A stretch of 64,000 nt of DNA from Duganella levis (lineage in GTDB: Bacteria > Pseudomonadota > Gammaproteobacteria > Burkholderiales > Burkholderiaceae_D), in the NCBI RefSeq assembly GCF_009857605.1, contig NZ_WWCT01000017.1, positions 62,001 to 126,000 of the forward strand. The letters are read 5' to 3'. Of the stretch, positions 39,795-48,358 are shown piece by piece. The position numbers and the translations under genes are program-made. Under the pieces are notes generated by a model. That model worked only from the letters and a program-made list of their open reading frames with translations, was not told the origin of the DNA and made no database searches. Position 1 is the stretch's first letter, and each line of letters opens with the position of its first letter.

Positions 39795-40652
39795 ATGTCC
39801 TCCACGCCAGACGCCACCCTGGAAGCGCCGCAAGCTGCGGCGCCGGTGGCTGCTGCGCCAGCCGCACCCGCAGCACCAGCCGCACCCTCTGCACCAGCCA
39901 CGCCGAAGCGCCCGCGCGCGCCGTCGCGTGAGCGCACCATCGGCACCAAGGTCGCCGGCCAGCCGGCCTTCGTCCTGCACAGCTATCCCTACAAAGAAAC
40001 CAGCCTGATTATCGACCTGTTCACGCGTGACTTCGGCCGCGTGGCCTTGATCGCCAAGGGCGCCAAGCGGCCGCACTCGCAACTGCGCGGCGTGCTGCAA
40101 ACCTTCCAACCGCTGTCCAGCAGCTGGGTCGGCAAATCCGAACTGCGCACGCTGACCGACGCCGAGTGGGTGGGCGGCATGCTGCCGCTGGAGAAAACCG
40201 CGCTGCTGTGCGGCTTCTACCTGAACGAACTGCTGGTCAAGCTGCTGGCGCGCGACGACGCCCACCCGGCCTTGTTCGACCATTACGTCTCCACGCTCAA
40301 CCAACTGGCGCACAACGAGCCGGCCTCCATCGTCTTGAGAAAATTCGAACGGGCCTTACTTAAAGAGACAGGCGTCGCCGCCGATCTGGCGCGCTGCGTG
40401 GAAACGCGGCGCGCGGTGCAGGCAGACGTAACCTATGTCGTCGATCCCGAGCGCGGCCCGCGTCCCGAACGCGCCGCCGATCCGTGGCCGCGCGTGGCCG
40501 GCAAGACGCTGCTCGACATGGAATGTGAAAATTACGAAGACATCGCTACGCAAGCCCAAAGCAAGCAGCTGATGCGCTTCCTGGTCGCGCACCACCTGAA
40601 TGGCGCGCCGTTGAACACCCGCCAGATCCTCATCGATCTGTCCCAGTTATAA
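39795..40652 (+). CDS. recO: DNA repair protein RecO with Ala/Pro-rich N-terminal extension
   Basis: 285 aa, about 40 longer than usual. Residues 1-48 are almost only Ala, Pro and a few basic residues. The OB-fold begins around AFVLHSYPYKETSLIIDLFTRDFGRVALIAKGAKRPHSQLRG, which is typical RecO. The Zn finger cysteines of some RecO proteins are not seen. Works with RecR/RecF to load RecA. If translation began at an internal start the extension would vanish, but none has a better ribosome-binding site. Confidence 0.94.
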   Translation: MSSTPDATLEAPQAAAPVAAAPAAPAAPAAPSAPATPKRPRAPSRERTIGTKVAGQPAFVLHSYPYKETSLIIDLFTRDFGRVALIAKGAKRPHSQLRGVLQTFQPLSSSWVGKSELRTLTDAEWVGGMLPLEKTALLCGFYLNELLVKLLARDDAHPALFDHYVSTLNQLAHNEPASIVLRKFERALLKETGVAADLARCVETRRAVQADVTYVVDPERGPRPERAADPWPRVAGKTLLDMECENYEDIATQAQSKQLMRFLVAHHLNGAPLNTRQILIDLSQL

Positions 40653-40663
40653 GAGAAAAAACA

Positions 40664-41425
40664 ATGAGCTTCCTGCAACCGTCCGGCACCATCATCGACC
40701 TTGGCGTGAACATCGACCACGTTGCGACCCTGCGCAACGCGCGCGGCACTAAATACCCGGACCCGATCCGCGCCGCGCTGCTGGCCGAGCAGGCAGGCGC
40801 CGACTGCATCACGCTGCACCTGCGCGAAGACCGCCGCCACATCAAGGACGCAGACGTCATCGCGCTGGCGCCGCAGCTGATCACCCGCATGAACCTGGAA
40901 GCCGCCGTCACGCAGGAAATGGTCGACTTCGCCTGCCAGATCAAGCCGGCCGACGTCTGCCTGGTGCCGGAAAAACGTACCGAAGTCACCACCGAAGGCG
41001 GCCTCGATGTCGCCGGCAACTTCAACGCCGTCGAGCGCGCGGTCAAGCAGCTGCAAGCCGAAGGCATCCGCGTCAGCCTGTTCATCGACGCCGAAGAAGC
41101 GCAGATGGATGCCACCGCCGCCCTCGGCGCGCCGGTGATCGAACTGCACACCGGCCGCTACGCCGACACCGAAGGCGCCGAGCAGGCGGCCGAGCTGGAA
41201 CGCATCCATCGTGGCGTGCTGTATGGCGTCGGCAAAGGCCTGAAGGTCAATGCCGGCCATGGCCTGCACTACACCAACGTGCAGGCGATTGCCGCAATTC
41301 CGGAAATCGCCGAACTGAATATCGGCCACGCCATCGTCGCGCACTCGGTGTTCGTCGGCTGGGAAAACGCCGTGCGCGAAATGAAGGCCATCATGGTTTC
41401 TACACGTATTGGACGCGCATCGTGA
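40664..41425 (+). CDS. pdxJ: Pyridoxine 5'-phosphate synthase PdxJ
   Basis: 253 aa. LGVNIDHVATLRNARGTKYPDP and LRTD-like LHLREDRRHIKDADV at the N-terminus, VCLVPEKRTEVTTEGGLDV in the middle, and VNAGHGLHYTNV near the end match PdxJ. It closes the ring of pyridoxine phosphate from deoxyxylulose phosphate and aminoacetone phosphate. Overlaps acpS by 4 nt (41422-41425). Confidence 0.98.
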   Translation: MSFLQPSGTIIDLGVNIDHVATLRNARGTKYPDPIRAALLAEQAGADCITLHLREDRRHIKDADVIALAPQLITRMNLEAAVTQEMVDFACQIKPADVCLVPEKRTEVTTEGGLDVAGNFNAVERAVKQLQAEGIRVSLFIDAEEAQMDATAALGAPVIELHTGRYADTEGAEQAAELERIHRGVLYGVGKGLKVNAGHGLHYTNVQAIAAIPEIAELNIGHAIVAHSVFVGWENAVREMKAIMVSTRIGRAS

Positions 41426-41817
41426 TTTACGGCATTGGCACCGACATCTGCAAAATCCCGCGTATTGAAACGGCGCTGGCCAAGCATGGCGACCGCTTTG
41501 CGAAGAAGATCCTCGGCCCGCAGGAGATGGAGAAGTATTTGGCGCGCAAGGCCAAGCATCCGGTGCGCGGCATTCGCTTCGTGGCGACCCGTTTCGCCGC
41601 CAAGGAAGCCTTCGCCAAGGCCATCGGCCTGGGCATCCGCATGCCGATGACCTGGACCAGCGCGCAGATGCTGAATCATCCGAGCGGCAAGCCGATGATT
41701 GTCTGCAGCGGTGCACTGAAAGAATTCATGGACAAGAACAAACTGTCGGCCCAGGTGACCGTCAGCGACGAGGCGGAATATGCCGTCGCCTTCGTCATCG
41801 TGGAGCAGGAAAAGTGA
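41422..41817 (+). CDS. acpS: Holo-ACP synthase AcpS
   Basis: 131 aa from the start codon at 41422 (GTG, overlapping the pdxJ stop as GTGA). IYGIGTDICKIPRIE and RFAAKEAFAKAIGLGI carry the Mg and CoA-binding residues. Transfers 4'-phosphopantetheine to AcpP. Its own stop overlaps the uvrC GTG (41814-41817), so pdxJ-acpS-uvrC are coupled. Confidence 0.97.
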   Translation: MIYGIGTDICKIPRIETALAKHGDRFAKKILGPQEMEKYLARKAKHPVRGIRFVATRFAAKEAFAKAIGLGIRMPMTWTSAQMLNHPSGKPMIVCSGALKEFMDKNKLSAQVTVSDEAEYAVAFVIVEQEK

Positions 41818-43667
41818 CTGAAGAAGTAAGCGATCCGCGTGAACAAGTACTAGCCACCGTTGCCAAGCTGCCCAATCTGCCGGGCGTGTACCGCTATTTC
41901 GACGCCGAGGACAAGGTGCTCTACGTCGGCAAGGCGCGCGACCTGAAGAAACGCGTATCGAGCTACTTCCAGAAGAACCTGGCCAGCCCGCGCATCGCCA
42001 TGATGGTCGAGCGCATCGCGCGGCTGGAAACCACCGTCACACACAGCGAAGCGGAAGCGCTGATCCTTGAGAATAACCTGATCAAGGCACTGGCGCCGCG
42101 CTTTAACATCCTGTTCCGCGACGATAAATCGTATCCGTATTTGAAGATTACCGGCGGCGATGCGCCGCGCATGGTCTACTACCGCGGCGCGGTCGACAAG
42201 AAGAACCAGTACTTCGGGCCTTTCCCCAGCTCGTGGGCGGTCAAGGAATCGATGCAGATTTTGCAGAAGGTATTCCAGATCCGCACCTGCGAGGAGAGCG
42301 TCTACGCCAACCGCACGCGCCCCTGCCTGCTGCATCAGATCGGCCGGTGCAGCGCGCCGTGCGTCGATTTGATCAGCAAGGAAGACTACAAGCTCGATGT
42401 CGACAACGCCGCGCGCTTCCTGCGCGGCCGCCAGTCCGAAGTGCTGGCCGACCTTGAGCAGAAAATGCATGGCTACGCGGCCGAGCTCAAATTCGAGCAG
42501 GCAGCGTCGGTGCGCAACCAGATCCAGTCGCTGTCGCGCGTGCTGCACCAGCAAAGCATGGAGACCACCGGCGACGCTGACGTCGACATCATCGCGGTGC
42601 TGGTGCAGGGCGGGCGCGCCTGCGTCAACCTGGCGATGGTGCGCGGCGGCCGTCACCTGGGCGACCGCGCCTACTTCCCGACCCACGTCAGCGATGCCGA
42701 GGCGATTGCCGAAGATCCGATCGAAGTCGAGGTGCTGGCCGCCTTCCTGGCGCAGCACTACGCCGACAAGTTCATCCCCGGCACGCTGATCCTGAACATC
42801 GAATTCAATCACCCGGCGCTGATCCAGGCCTTGCAGGAGCAGTGCGGCCACCGCATCAACCTGATCTTCCAGCCACAGGACCAGCGCCGCAAATGGCTGG
42901 AGCTGGCGCAGAAGGGCGCCGAGATCTCGCTGGCGCGGCTGCTGTCGGAGCAGGGCTCGCAGCAATCGCGCACGCGCGCGCTGGTCGAGGCCTTGCAGCT
43001 GGAGCCTGAAGACATCGACGCGCTGCGCATCGAGTGCTTCGACATCTCGCACACGCAGGGCGAGGCCACACAAGCTTCGTGCGTGGTGTTCCATCACCAC
43101 CAGATGCAGAATGGCGAATACCGGCGCTACAACATCAACGACATCACGCCGGGCGATGATTACGCCGCCATGCGGCAGGTGCTGTTCCGCCGTTACGAGA
43201 AGGTGGCCAACGGCGACGGCGTGATGCCGGACGTGGTGCTGATCGACGGCGGCAAGGGCCAGATCGAAATGGCGCGCCAGGTGTTCGCCGAACTGGGGCT
43301 GGATATCAGCCTGATCGTCGGCGTCGCCAAAGGGGAAGGGCGGCGCGTTGGCCTGGAGACGCTGATGTTCGTCGATGGCCGGCCGTCGCAGGAGCTGGGC
43401 AAGGAATCGGCGGCGCTGATGCTGGTAGCGTTGATCCGCGACGAGGCGCACCGCTTCGCCATCACCGGCATGCGCGCCAAGCGCGCCAAAACGCGCCAGA
43501 CCTCGCGCCTGGAGGAAATCGAAGGCATCGGCGCCAAACGCCGGCAACGCCTGCTGGCGCGCTTCGGCGGCCTGCGCGGCGTGGTCAACGCCAGCGTCGA
43601 AGATCTGAAAACAGTTGAAGGCATTTCCAGCGCCCTGGCCGAGGAAATCTACAAGCAATTGCATTGA
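41814..43667 (+). CDS. uvrC: UvrABC system protein C
   Basis: 617 aa from GTG 41814. GIY-YIG nuclease (LPGVYRYFDAEDKVLYVGKARDLKKRV, about 20-100), UVR domain (about 205-240, LEQKMHGYAAELKFEQAASVRNQIQSL), the RNase H-like C-terminal endonuclease (ECFDISHTQGEA, IDGGKGQ) and helix-hairpin-helix repeats at the end (IEGIGAKRRQRLL). Makes the dual incisions of nucleotide excision repair. The GTG overlaps the acpS stop. Confidence 0.98.
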   Translation: MTEEVSDPREQVLATVAKLPNLPGVYRYFDAEDKVLYVGKARDLKKRVSSYFQKNLASPRIAMMVERIARLETTVTHSEAEALILENNLIKALAPRFNILFRDDKSYPYLKITGGDAPRMVYYRGAVDKKNQYFGPFPSSWAVKESMQILQKVFQIRTCEESVYANRTRPCLLHQIGRCSAPCVDLISKEDYKLDVDNAARFLRGRQSEVLADLEQKMHGYAAELKFEQAASVRNQIQSLSRVLHQQSMETTGDADVDIIAVLVQGGRACVNLAMVRGGRHLGDRAYFPTHVSDAEAIAEDPIEVEVLAAFLAQHYADKFIPGTLILNIEFNHPALIQALQEQCGHRINLIFQPQDQRRKWLELAQKGAEISLARLLSEQGSQQSRTRALVEALQLEPEDIDALRIECFDISHTQGEATQASCVVFHHHQMQNGEYRRYNINDITPGDDYAAMRQVLFRRYEKVANGDGVMPDVVLIDGGKGQIEMARQVFAELGLDISLIVGVAKGEGRRVGLETLMFVDGRPSQELGKESAALMLVALIRDEAHRFAITGMRAKRAKTRQTSRLEEIEGIGAKRRQRLLARFGGLRGVVNASVEDLKTVEGISSALAEEIYKQLH

Positions 43668-43765
43668 TGGCGGCGGCAGGTGCAACGGTGCTGGTTTAAT
43701 GCGCGGGGTCAAGGTAGACTAGCGGCGCATTATAAAATTTCATCGCCGCACATCACTTTTAGCTT

Positions 43766-44347
43766 ATGCCCTTCAATATTCCGATACTGTTGACCTGGTT
43801 GCGCGTTGCGCTGATTCCGCTGGTGGTGGGCGTCTACTACCTTCCCACCACGATGCTCCCGGTAGCAGATCAGAATCTGGCGGCCACACTGGTGTTCATC
43901 GTGGCCGCCGTCACCGACTGGTTCGACGGCTTCCTGGCCCGGCGCTGGAATCAGACCTCGGCCTTCGGCGCCTTCCTCGACCCGGTGGCCGACAAGCTGA
44001 TGGTGGCCGGCGCCTTGCTGGTGCTCGTGCAGCTGGACCGCGCCAATGCCGTGCTGTCCTTCATCATCATCGGCCGCGAGATCGCCATTTCCGCGCTGCG
44101 CGAATGGATGGCGCAGATTGGCGCCTCCAAATCGGTGGCGGTCAGTTCGCTGGGCAAGATCAAGACCACGGCGCAGATGATGGCCATCCCGCTGCTGCTG
44201 TTCCATGACGTGCTGTGGGGCGCGGTTGACACCCAGTTCTGGGGCTCACGCCTGCTGGAAGTGGCGGCGGTGCTGACCGTGTGGTCGATGTTCTACTATC
44301 TGCGTCTGGCATGGCCGCTGATCAAGGAAAAATCGGGCCAAATCTAA
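43766..44347 (+). CDS. pgsA: CDP-diacylglycerol-glycerol-3-phosphate 3-phosphatidyltransferase PgsA
   Basis: 193 aa, multi-pass. The CDP-alcohol phosphotransferase motif D-G-x2-A-R-x8-G-x3-D-x3-D is complete in DGFLARRWNQTSAFGAFLDP. First committed step to phosphatidylglycerol. Follows uvrC by 98 bp, as in E. coli; TATAAA around 43731 may be part of its own promoter. Followed by the tRNA promoter. Confidence 0.97.
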   Translation: MPFNIPILLTWLRVALIPLVVGVYYLPTTMLPVADQNLAATLVFIVAAVTDWFDGFLARRWNQTSAFGAFLDPVADKLMVAGALLVLVQLDRANAVLSFIIIGREIAISALREWMAQIGASKSVAVSSLGKIKTTAQMMAIPLLLFHDVLWGAVDTQFWGSRLLEVAAVLTVWSMFYYLRLAWPLIKEKSGQI

Positions 44348-44374
44348 CCGTATAAACAATATTTTCATTTGGCA

Positions 44375-44402
44375 TTGACAGGCTCTGTAGATCCTCTATA
44401 AT
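44375..44402 (+). promoter_or_regulatory. Consensus sigma-70 promoter of the tRNA cluster
   Basis: TTGACA (44375-44380) and TATAAT (44397-44402), both perfect, with a 16-nt spacer. The first tRNA starts 32 nt after the -10. Confidence 0.9.
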
Positions 44403-44433
44403 GCTGGCCTGTTGTTGATGACAACGCAGCAAA

Positions 44434-44509
44434 GCGGGAGTAGCTCAGTTGGTAGAGCGCAACCTTGCCAAGGTTGAGGTCGAGAGTTCGAGACTCTTCT
44501 CCCGCTCCA
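44434..44509 (+). tRNA. glyT: tRNA-Gly(GCC), copy 1
   Basis: 76 nt including encoded CCA. Acceptor GCGGGAG/CTCCCGC, D-arm GCTCAGTTGGTAGAGC, anticodon loop TTGCCAA (anticodon GCC), T-loop TTCGAGA. Identical to the other three copies in the cluster. Confidence 0.97.
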
Positions 44510-44579
44510 AACGAAGTCATCAGAAACAAGTAGTACTAGCAAAAACAGCAGTCACCTGCTAAGATGCTGGACTCGAAAT

Positions 44580-44655
44580 GCGGGAGTAGCTCAGTTGGTA
44601 GAGCGCAACCTTGCCAAGGTTGAGGTCGAGAGTTCGAGACTCTTCTCCCGCTCCA
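44580..44655 (+). tRNA. glyT: tRNA-Gly(GCC), copy 2
   Basis: Identical 76-nt sequence to copy 1, CCA encoded. Separated from copy 1 by 70 nt of unrelated spacer. Confidence 0.97.
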
Positions 44656-44701
44656 GTTTCTTCGGAAATTGGCTGGCGTAGTAAAATTAGCAACACTCCA
44701 A

Positions 44702-44777
44702 GCGGGAGTAGCTCAGTTGGTAGAGCGCAACCTTGCCAAGGTTGAGGTCGAGAGTTCGAGACTCTTCTCCCGCTCCA
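44702..44777 (+). tRNA. glyT: tRNA-Gly(GCC), copy 3
   Basis: Identical 76-nt sequence to copies 1 and 2, CCA encoded; 46-nt spacer before it. Confidence 0.97.
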
Positions 44778-44834
44778 GAATTCTGGATTGCAGCGCGTAA
44801 CCCCGCTGTGGTCTTGCAGTAAAAAGTTTCCTCT

Positions 44835-44908
44835 GGCGAGGTAGCAAAGCGGTTATGCAGCGGCCTGCAAAGCCGTCTAGGTCGGTTCGACTCCGATCCT
44901 CGCCTCCA
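44835..44908 (+). tRNA. cysT: tRNA-Cys(GCA)
   Basis: 74 nt including encoded CCA. Acceptor GGCGAGG/CCTCGCC, anticodon loop CTGCAAA (anticodon GCA), T-arm GGTTCGACTCC. Only tRNA-Cys in the window; Gly-Cys neighbours are usual in proteobacteria. Confidence 0.97.
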
Positions 44909-44917
44909 AAGCTCCAT

Positions 44918-44993
44918 GCGGGAGTAGCTCAGTTGGTAGAGCGCAACCTTGCCAAGGTTGAGGTCGAGAGTTCGAGACTCTTCTCCCGCTCCA
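44918..44993 (+). tRNA. glyT: tRNA-Gly(GCC), copy 4
   Basis: Identical 76-nt sequence to copies 1-3, CCA encoded, 9 nt after tRNA-Cys. Terminator follows 9 nt later. Confidence 0.97.
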
Positions 44994-45002
44994 GTATTGA
45001 AG

Positions 45003-45030
45003 AAGGGCAGCCCAGTGGGCTGCCCTTTTT
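45003..45030 (+). terminator. Rho-independent terminator of the tRNA cluster
   Basis: 11-bp stem AAGGGCAGCCC/GGGCTGCCCTT (45003-45013, 45017-45027) with a 3-nt loop and a T run to 45030. Confidence 0.92.
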
Positions 45031-45301
45031 GCGTTTGGGCCGGGGGATCACCAACGTCTGTTTTCGCCGCAGGCGGTGTGAAAACCCGAGTTGCTATGCC
45101 GTGAATGGCTAAGCCAGGACTTCCGCCGCCAGGAGCGCCACAATTGTTCACCAGGGTGGAATCAGACGCTTGTACAATTAGTTCACACAAATCAATCAAA
45201 GGACAAGGCATACCCGTTCAGCTCGTTGACCAAGTCCCCCTTTCTGCCACACGCCATTTTCCATATTGGGGTGCTGCTCGCGCAAACCGAACTACAATTT
45301 T
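45031..45301. other. Non-coding stretch after the tRNA terminator
   Basis: No convincing gene. The gap from the last tRNA to the sensor kinase is 308 bp and, after the terminator, is visibly richer in A/T than the left side of the window. No direct repeat of a tRNA 3' end and no integrase was found. Confidence 0.5.
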
Positions 45302-48300
45302 ATGTCTTTAAGTTTTCTTTTCGTATTGCAAACAATCGTTTGCTTGAAGAACTATGCGAGTCGGGTGCTGATCCCGCGCAAACTGATTTACCTGATGCTT
45401 TTCCTTGGCTTTGTTCCAGCCACGACGGCATCTGGCTCGACCTCGGTTGCGCGTGGTCATGAGACTGCCCGTCCGCTCATTGATTGGTTGCATACCAGTT
45501 GGACTGCGCGTGAGGGGGCACCGCCCAATATCACCGGTATCGTTCAAACGCCAGACGGCTGGATTTGGGTCAGCAGCGCCTCCAGCTTATACAAGTTCGA
45601 TGGCGTACGGTTTCTGCGGGTTTCAGGATCTGAAGCGCCGTTATCCTCGTACATTAGTACCATTGGCGTTCTACGAGATGGGCGGCTCTGGGTCGGTTAT
45701 GCCCAGGGTGGGATCAGCTTGCTGGAAGGCGGCAAGATGCGGCATTTGAACTCAGGCCAGGATAATCTGCCGCTGCCACCAACATACGATGTGGCATTGG
45801 ACGCTTCGGGTCTGCTCTGGCTGGGTACGCAAGCAGGACTTTATTACTTTGACACGCAATGGCGGCCGGTCGCTGCTGCAATGGGGTTTCCGGGCGGGCG
45901 CGTGCACTCCATGCTGCTTGACCGAAGCGATGTGCTTTGGGTGCGCTGCGAAGCCGGCTTATTCGCACTGCCACGCGGGAGTCGGAAGTTCCTTCAGAAA
46001 TCGGCCCGCACCGGCCTGGGTAAATTGGTGCAGCACCCGGATGGGAGTATATGGACGAACAGCGACGACCTTACTGGTGTCGTGTCAGTAACGATTGATG
46101 GTTCTGGACGTCTTCAAAAGCTAAACAGCGTTGCGTTAATAACCGCGTTCCTGTTCGATCATGAGGGCAATCTATGGACCAATGCCGAGGGCGTCAAACG
46201 GTTCAAGGTTGCGGAAGTGGATACTGCAGTACAGCAGACAGAACTTGAGCAAGGATTGAGTGGCAGTCGTGTATCCGCCTTGCTGCAGGACCGGGAGAAG
46301 AACCTTTGGGTGGTCACTGAGGGCGGCCTGGATCGTTTCACTGAGCCGCGCCTCCGTCCTTTGGCTTTGCCAGAGTACAGTGTGTTTGGTGGGCGGCCGA
46401 TTGCCGGTGGCCCAAACGGCAGCGCGTTCGTCAATGGATCGCTGGTCGCTTCGGCCGCCGCCAAGCCGCAGCCCATTGCACCTGACTACAAAAAGTTGAC
46501 GGTCAATTTATATCGCGCGCCCGACGGTACCTTGTGGGGTGGCGGTGATGGTTTCTGGACGCTTGATTCAACCGGAATACACGAACTTGCACTTCCTGAT
46601 GGTATTCCAAAGCCCTTTGTTAATGCCATTGCCCAGGATCGTGCAGGCGATCTCTGGATCAGCTTAGGGCGGAATGGTTTATACAAATGGAGAGCGGGGC
46701 ACTGGTCGACGCCTCATGGCATCGACAGCAAAGGTCGCTCGGTTTTATCCATCAAGGCCGATGCGCTGGGCCGGATCTGGTTGGGGCTGATTGGTGGCCG
46801 CGTCGCCGTGGTCGACAAAGATGAGGTAAAGTGGTTTGATCATCAGAATGGATTGAACATCGGGACGGTGGCGCAGATTGTGCCGACGGACAGTGGCGTG
46901 TGGTTCGGTGGAGAGAACGGGATCCGGTATTTCGACGGTCGTCGCTTTGTCCCCCTCATTGGCAAGGGTGGCGAGCTCTTCACGGGCAGTACCGGGCTGG
47001 CATTTGGCCGCGATGGAACCTTGTGGATCAACGGTAGTGCTGGCATTTCAAGTGTTGCGTCCACTGAAGTGACGCGCGCCATGGCCGGCTCAGGCAACGC
47101 AGTAAGCTTTCGTCGATTGGATTACCGCGATGGTGTTCGTGGGGGAACGCATCCGCAAATCCCGATTCCTTCGGTCGCTACCAGCGATGACGGCACGTTG
47201 TGGTTCTCAAACACCGGTGGGGTCTACGCTATTGGCCCAGGCACGTTATCTTTTAATACCGTCATTCCGCCGGTGTTGATTACGCGGTTGCGATCGGGGG
47301 CGAAAGAATTTCCATTGGTTGATGGATCGCTGATCTCAGCGGGAACTGACACGCTGCAACTGGATTTTACGGCGTTGTCATACCAGGCTCCCGAGCGGAT
47401 GGAGTTTCGTTACCGCCTGGAAGGGGTAGACCGCGAGTGGCGCGACAGCACTGGAAACCGCACGGCGAACTACACAAATCTCGGACCGGGTCATTATACG
47501 TTTCGCGTTGTAGCGTCGAATAATGACGGGGTTTGGAACAACCAAGGCGCGACGATTTCATTCACCATTGAGCCGCTGCCGACGCAAACCTGGTGGTTTA
47601 AGCTGTTATGCGCGCTGGCGATTCTGGCGATCCTTGCGGCCTTGTATAGCTGGCGCACGCGCCGTATCAGCAGGCGGTATATCGAGCTTTTGCAGGAACG
47701 CATCGCTGAACGTGAGCGTATTGCGCGGGCGTTACACGATACGTTGATGCAAACCATGCAAGCCATGCTGATGCGTTTCGGGACAGCGACGAAACGCTTG
47801 CCGTCCGAAGATTCGACGCGAGCGACCATGGAAGAGCTGCTCGATGAGGCTTCTGACGCAATGACGATGGCCCGGGACGAGGTACATGATTTGCGCGCAG
47901 GGCCGATTCAGGACGGGGTCAATATCGAACACGCCCTCGCGCAGTTTGGATATTCTTTTCAGGAGCAATTGAAGATTCAATTCAAGATCAAGGTTGTCGG
48001 CAACGTTAGACCTTTGACCGCCTTTGCCTGGCAGGAGATATCGGCTGTAGCACGGGAAGCGATGTTTAACGCTTTCATACACGCCCATGCAAAGAACATC
48101 GAAGTTAATATTGTCTATGGCCTGCGCCGCTTCAAATTATCGGTTTGCGATGACGGAACAGGCATTGATGAAACAGTACTGCGAGAGGGGAGCCGTCGTG
48201 GTCACTGGGGCTTGCCCGGCATGCGAGAAAGGGCAATCGTTTTGGGAGGCTGCGTGACTTTATTGAGTAGCCGGGAACGAGGAACCCAAGTCCAACTCTC

Positions 48301-48358
48301 AGTGCCGCACCACAGCGCATACGCCAAGCGAGAAACATGGAGCCACTACAAAACATGA
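45302..48358 (+). CDS. Hybrid-type sensor histidine kinase with periplasmic Reg_prop propeller and Y_Y_Y domain
   Basis: 1018 aa from ATG 45302 (start uncertain, no clear ribosome-binding site). A signal or anchor helix (about 24-45) is followed by many two-component propeller repeats (for example TPDGWIWVSSASSLYKFDG, DASGLLWLGTQAGLYYFD) to about residue 660, a Y_Y_Y domain (about 690-755), a membrane helix (about 764-784), HisKA_3 with phospho-acceptor H812 (ARALHDTLMQ) and an HATPase domain (AREAMFNAFIHAHAKN, DDGTGID, GHWGLPGMRERA). No receiver or DNA-binding domain, and no response regulator next door. Stop overlaps the GH5 start. Codon use is AT-richer than the neighbours, suggesting transfer. 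Confidence 0.92.
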   Translation: MSLSFLFVLQTIVCLKNYASRVLIPRKLIYLMLFLGFVPATTASGSTSVARGHETARPLIDWLHTSWTAREGAPPNITGIVQTPDGWIWVSSASSLYKFDGVRFLRVSGSEAPLSSYISTIGVLRDGRLWVGYAQGGISLLEGGKMRHLNSGQDNLPLPPTYDVALDASGLLWLGTQAGLYYFDTQWRPVAAAMGFPGGRVHSMLLDRSDVLWVRCEAGLFALPRGSRKFLQKSARTGLGKLVQHPDGSIWTNSDDLTGVVSVTIDGSGRLQKLNSVALITAFLFDHEGNLWTNAEGVKRFKVAEVDTAVQQTELEQGLSGSRVSALLQDREKNLWVVTEGGLDRFTEPRLRPLALPEYSVFGGRPIAGGPNGSAFVNGSLVASAAAKPQPIAPDYKKLTVNLYRAPDGTLWGGGDGFWTLDSTGIHELALPDGIPKPFVNAIAQDRAGDLWISLGRNGLYKWRAGHWSTPHGIDSKGRSVLSIKADALGRIWLGLIGGRVAVVDKDEVKWFDHQNGLNIGTVAQIVPTDSGVWFGGENGIRYFDGRRFVPLIGKGGELFTGSTGLAFGRDGTLWINGSAGISSVASTEVTRAMAGSGNAVSFRRLDYRDGVRGGTHPQIPIPSVATSDDGTLWFSNTGGVYAIGPGTLSFNTVIPPVLITRLRSGAKEFPLVDGSLISAGTDTLQLDFTALSYQAPERMEFRYRLEGVDREWRDSTGNRTANYTNLGPGHYTFRVVASNNDGVWNNQGATISFTIEPLPTQTWWFKLLCALAILAILAALYSWRTRRISRRYIELLQERIAERERIARALHDTLMQTMQAMLMRFGTATKRLPSEDSTRATMEELLDEASDAMTMARDEVHDLRAGPIQDGVNIEHALAQFGYSFQEQLKIQFKIKVVGNVRPLTAFAWQEISAVAREAMFNAFIHAHAKNIEVNIVYGLRRFKLSVCDDGTGIDETVLREGSRRGHWGLPGMRERAIVLGGCVTLLSSRERGTQVQLSVPHHSAYAKRETWSHYKT

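Noticed and set aside
38097..40313. 738-aa minus-strand open frame
   Set aside because: Runs antisense through rnc, era and recO, three certain genes.
41850..43712. 620-aa minus-strand open frame
   Set aside because: Antisense shadow of uvrC.
44434..44993. Possible CRISPR-like array of regularly spaced repeats
   Set aside because: The repeats are full tRNA-Gly genes with cloverleaf structure and encoded CCA, and the spacers differ in length; there are no cas genes.
44687..45211. 174-aa minus-strand frame with repeated peptide segments
   Set aside because: It reads through the tRNA genes; the repeated peptide is simply the translated tRNA-Gly sequence, a well-known false protein.
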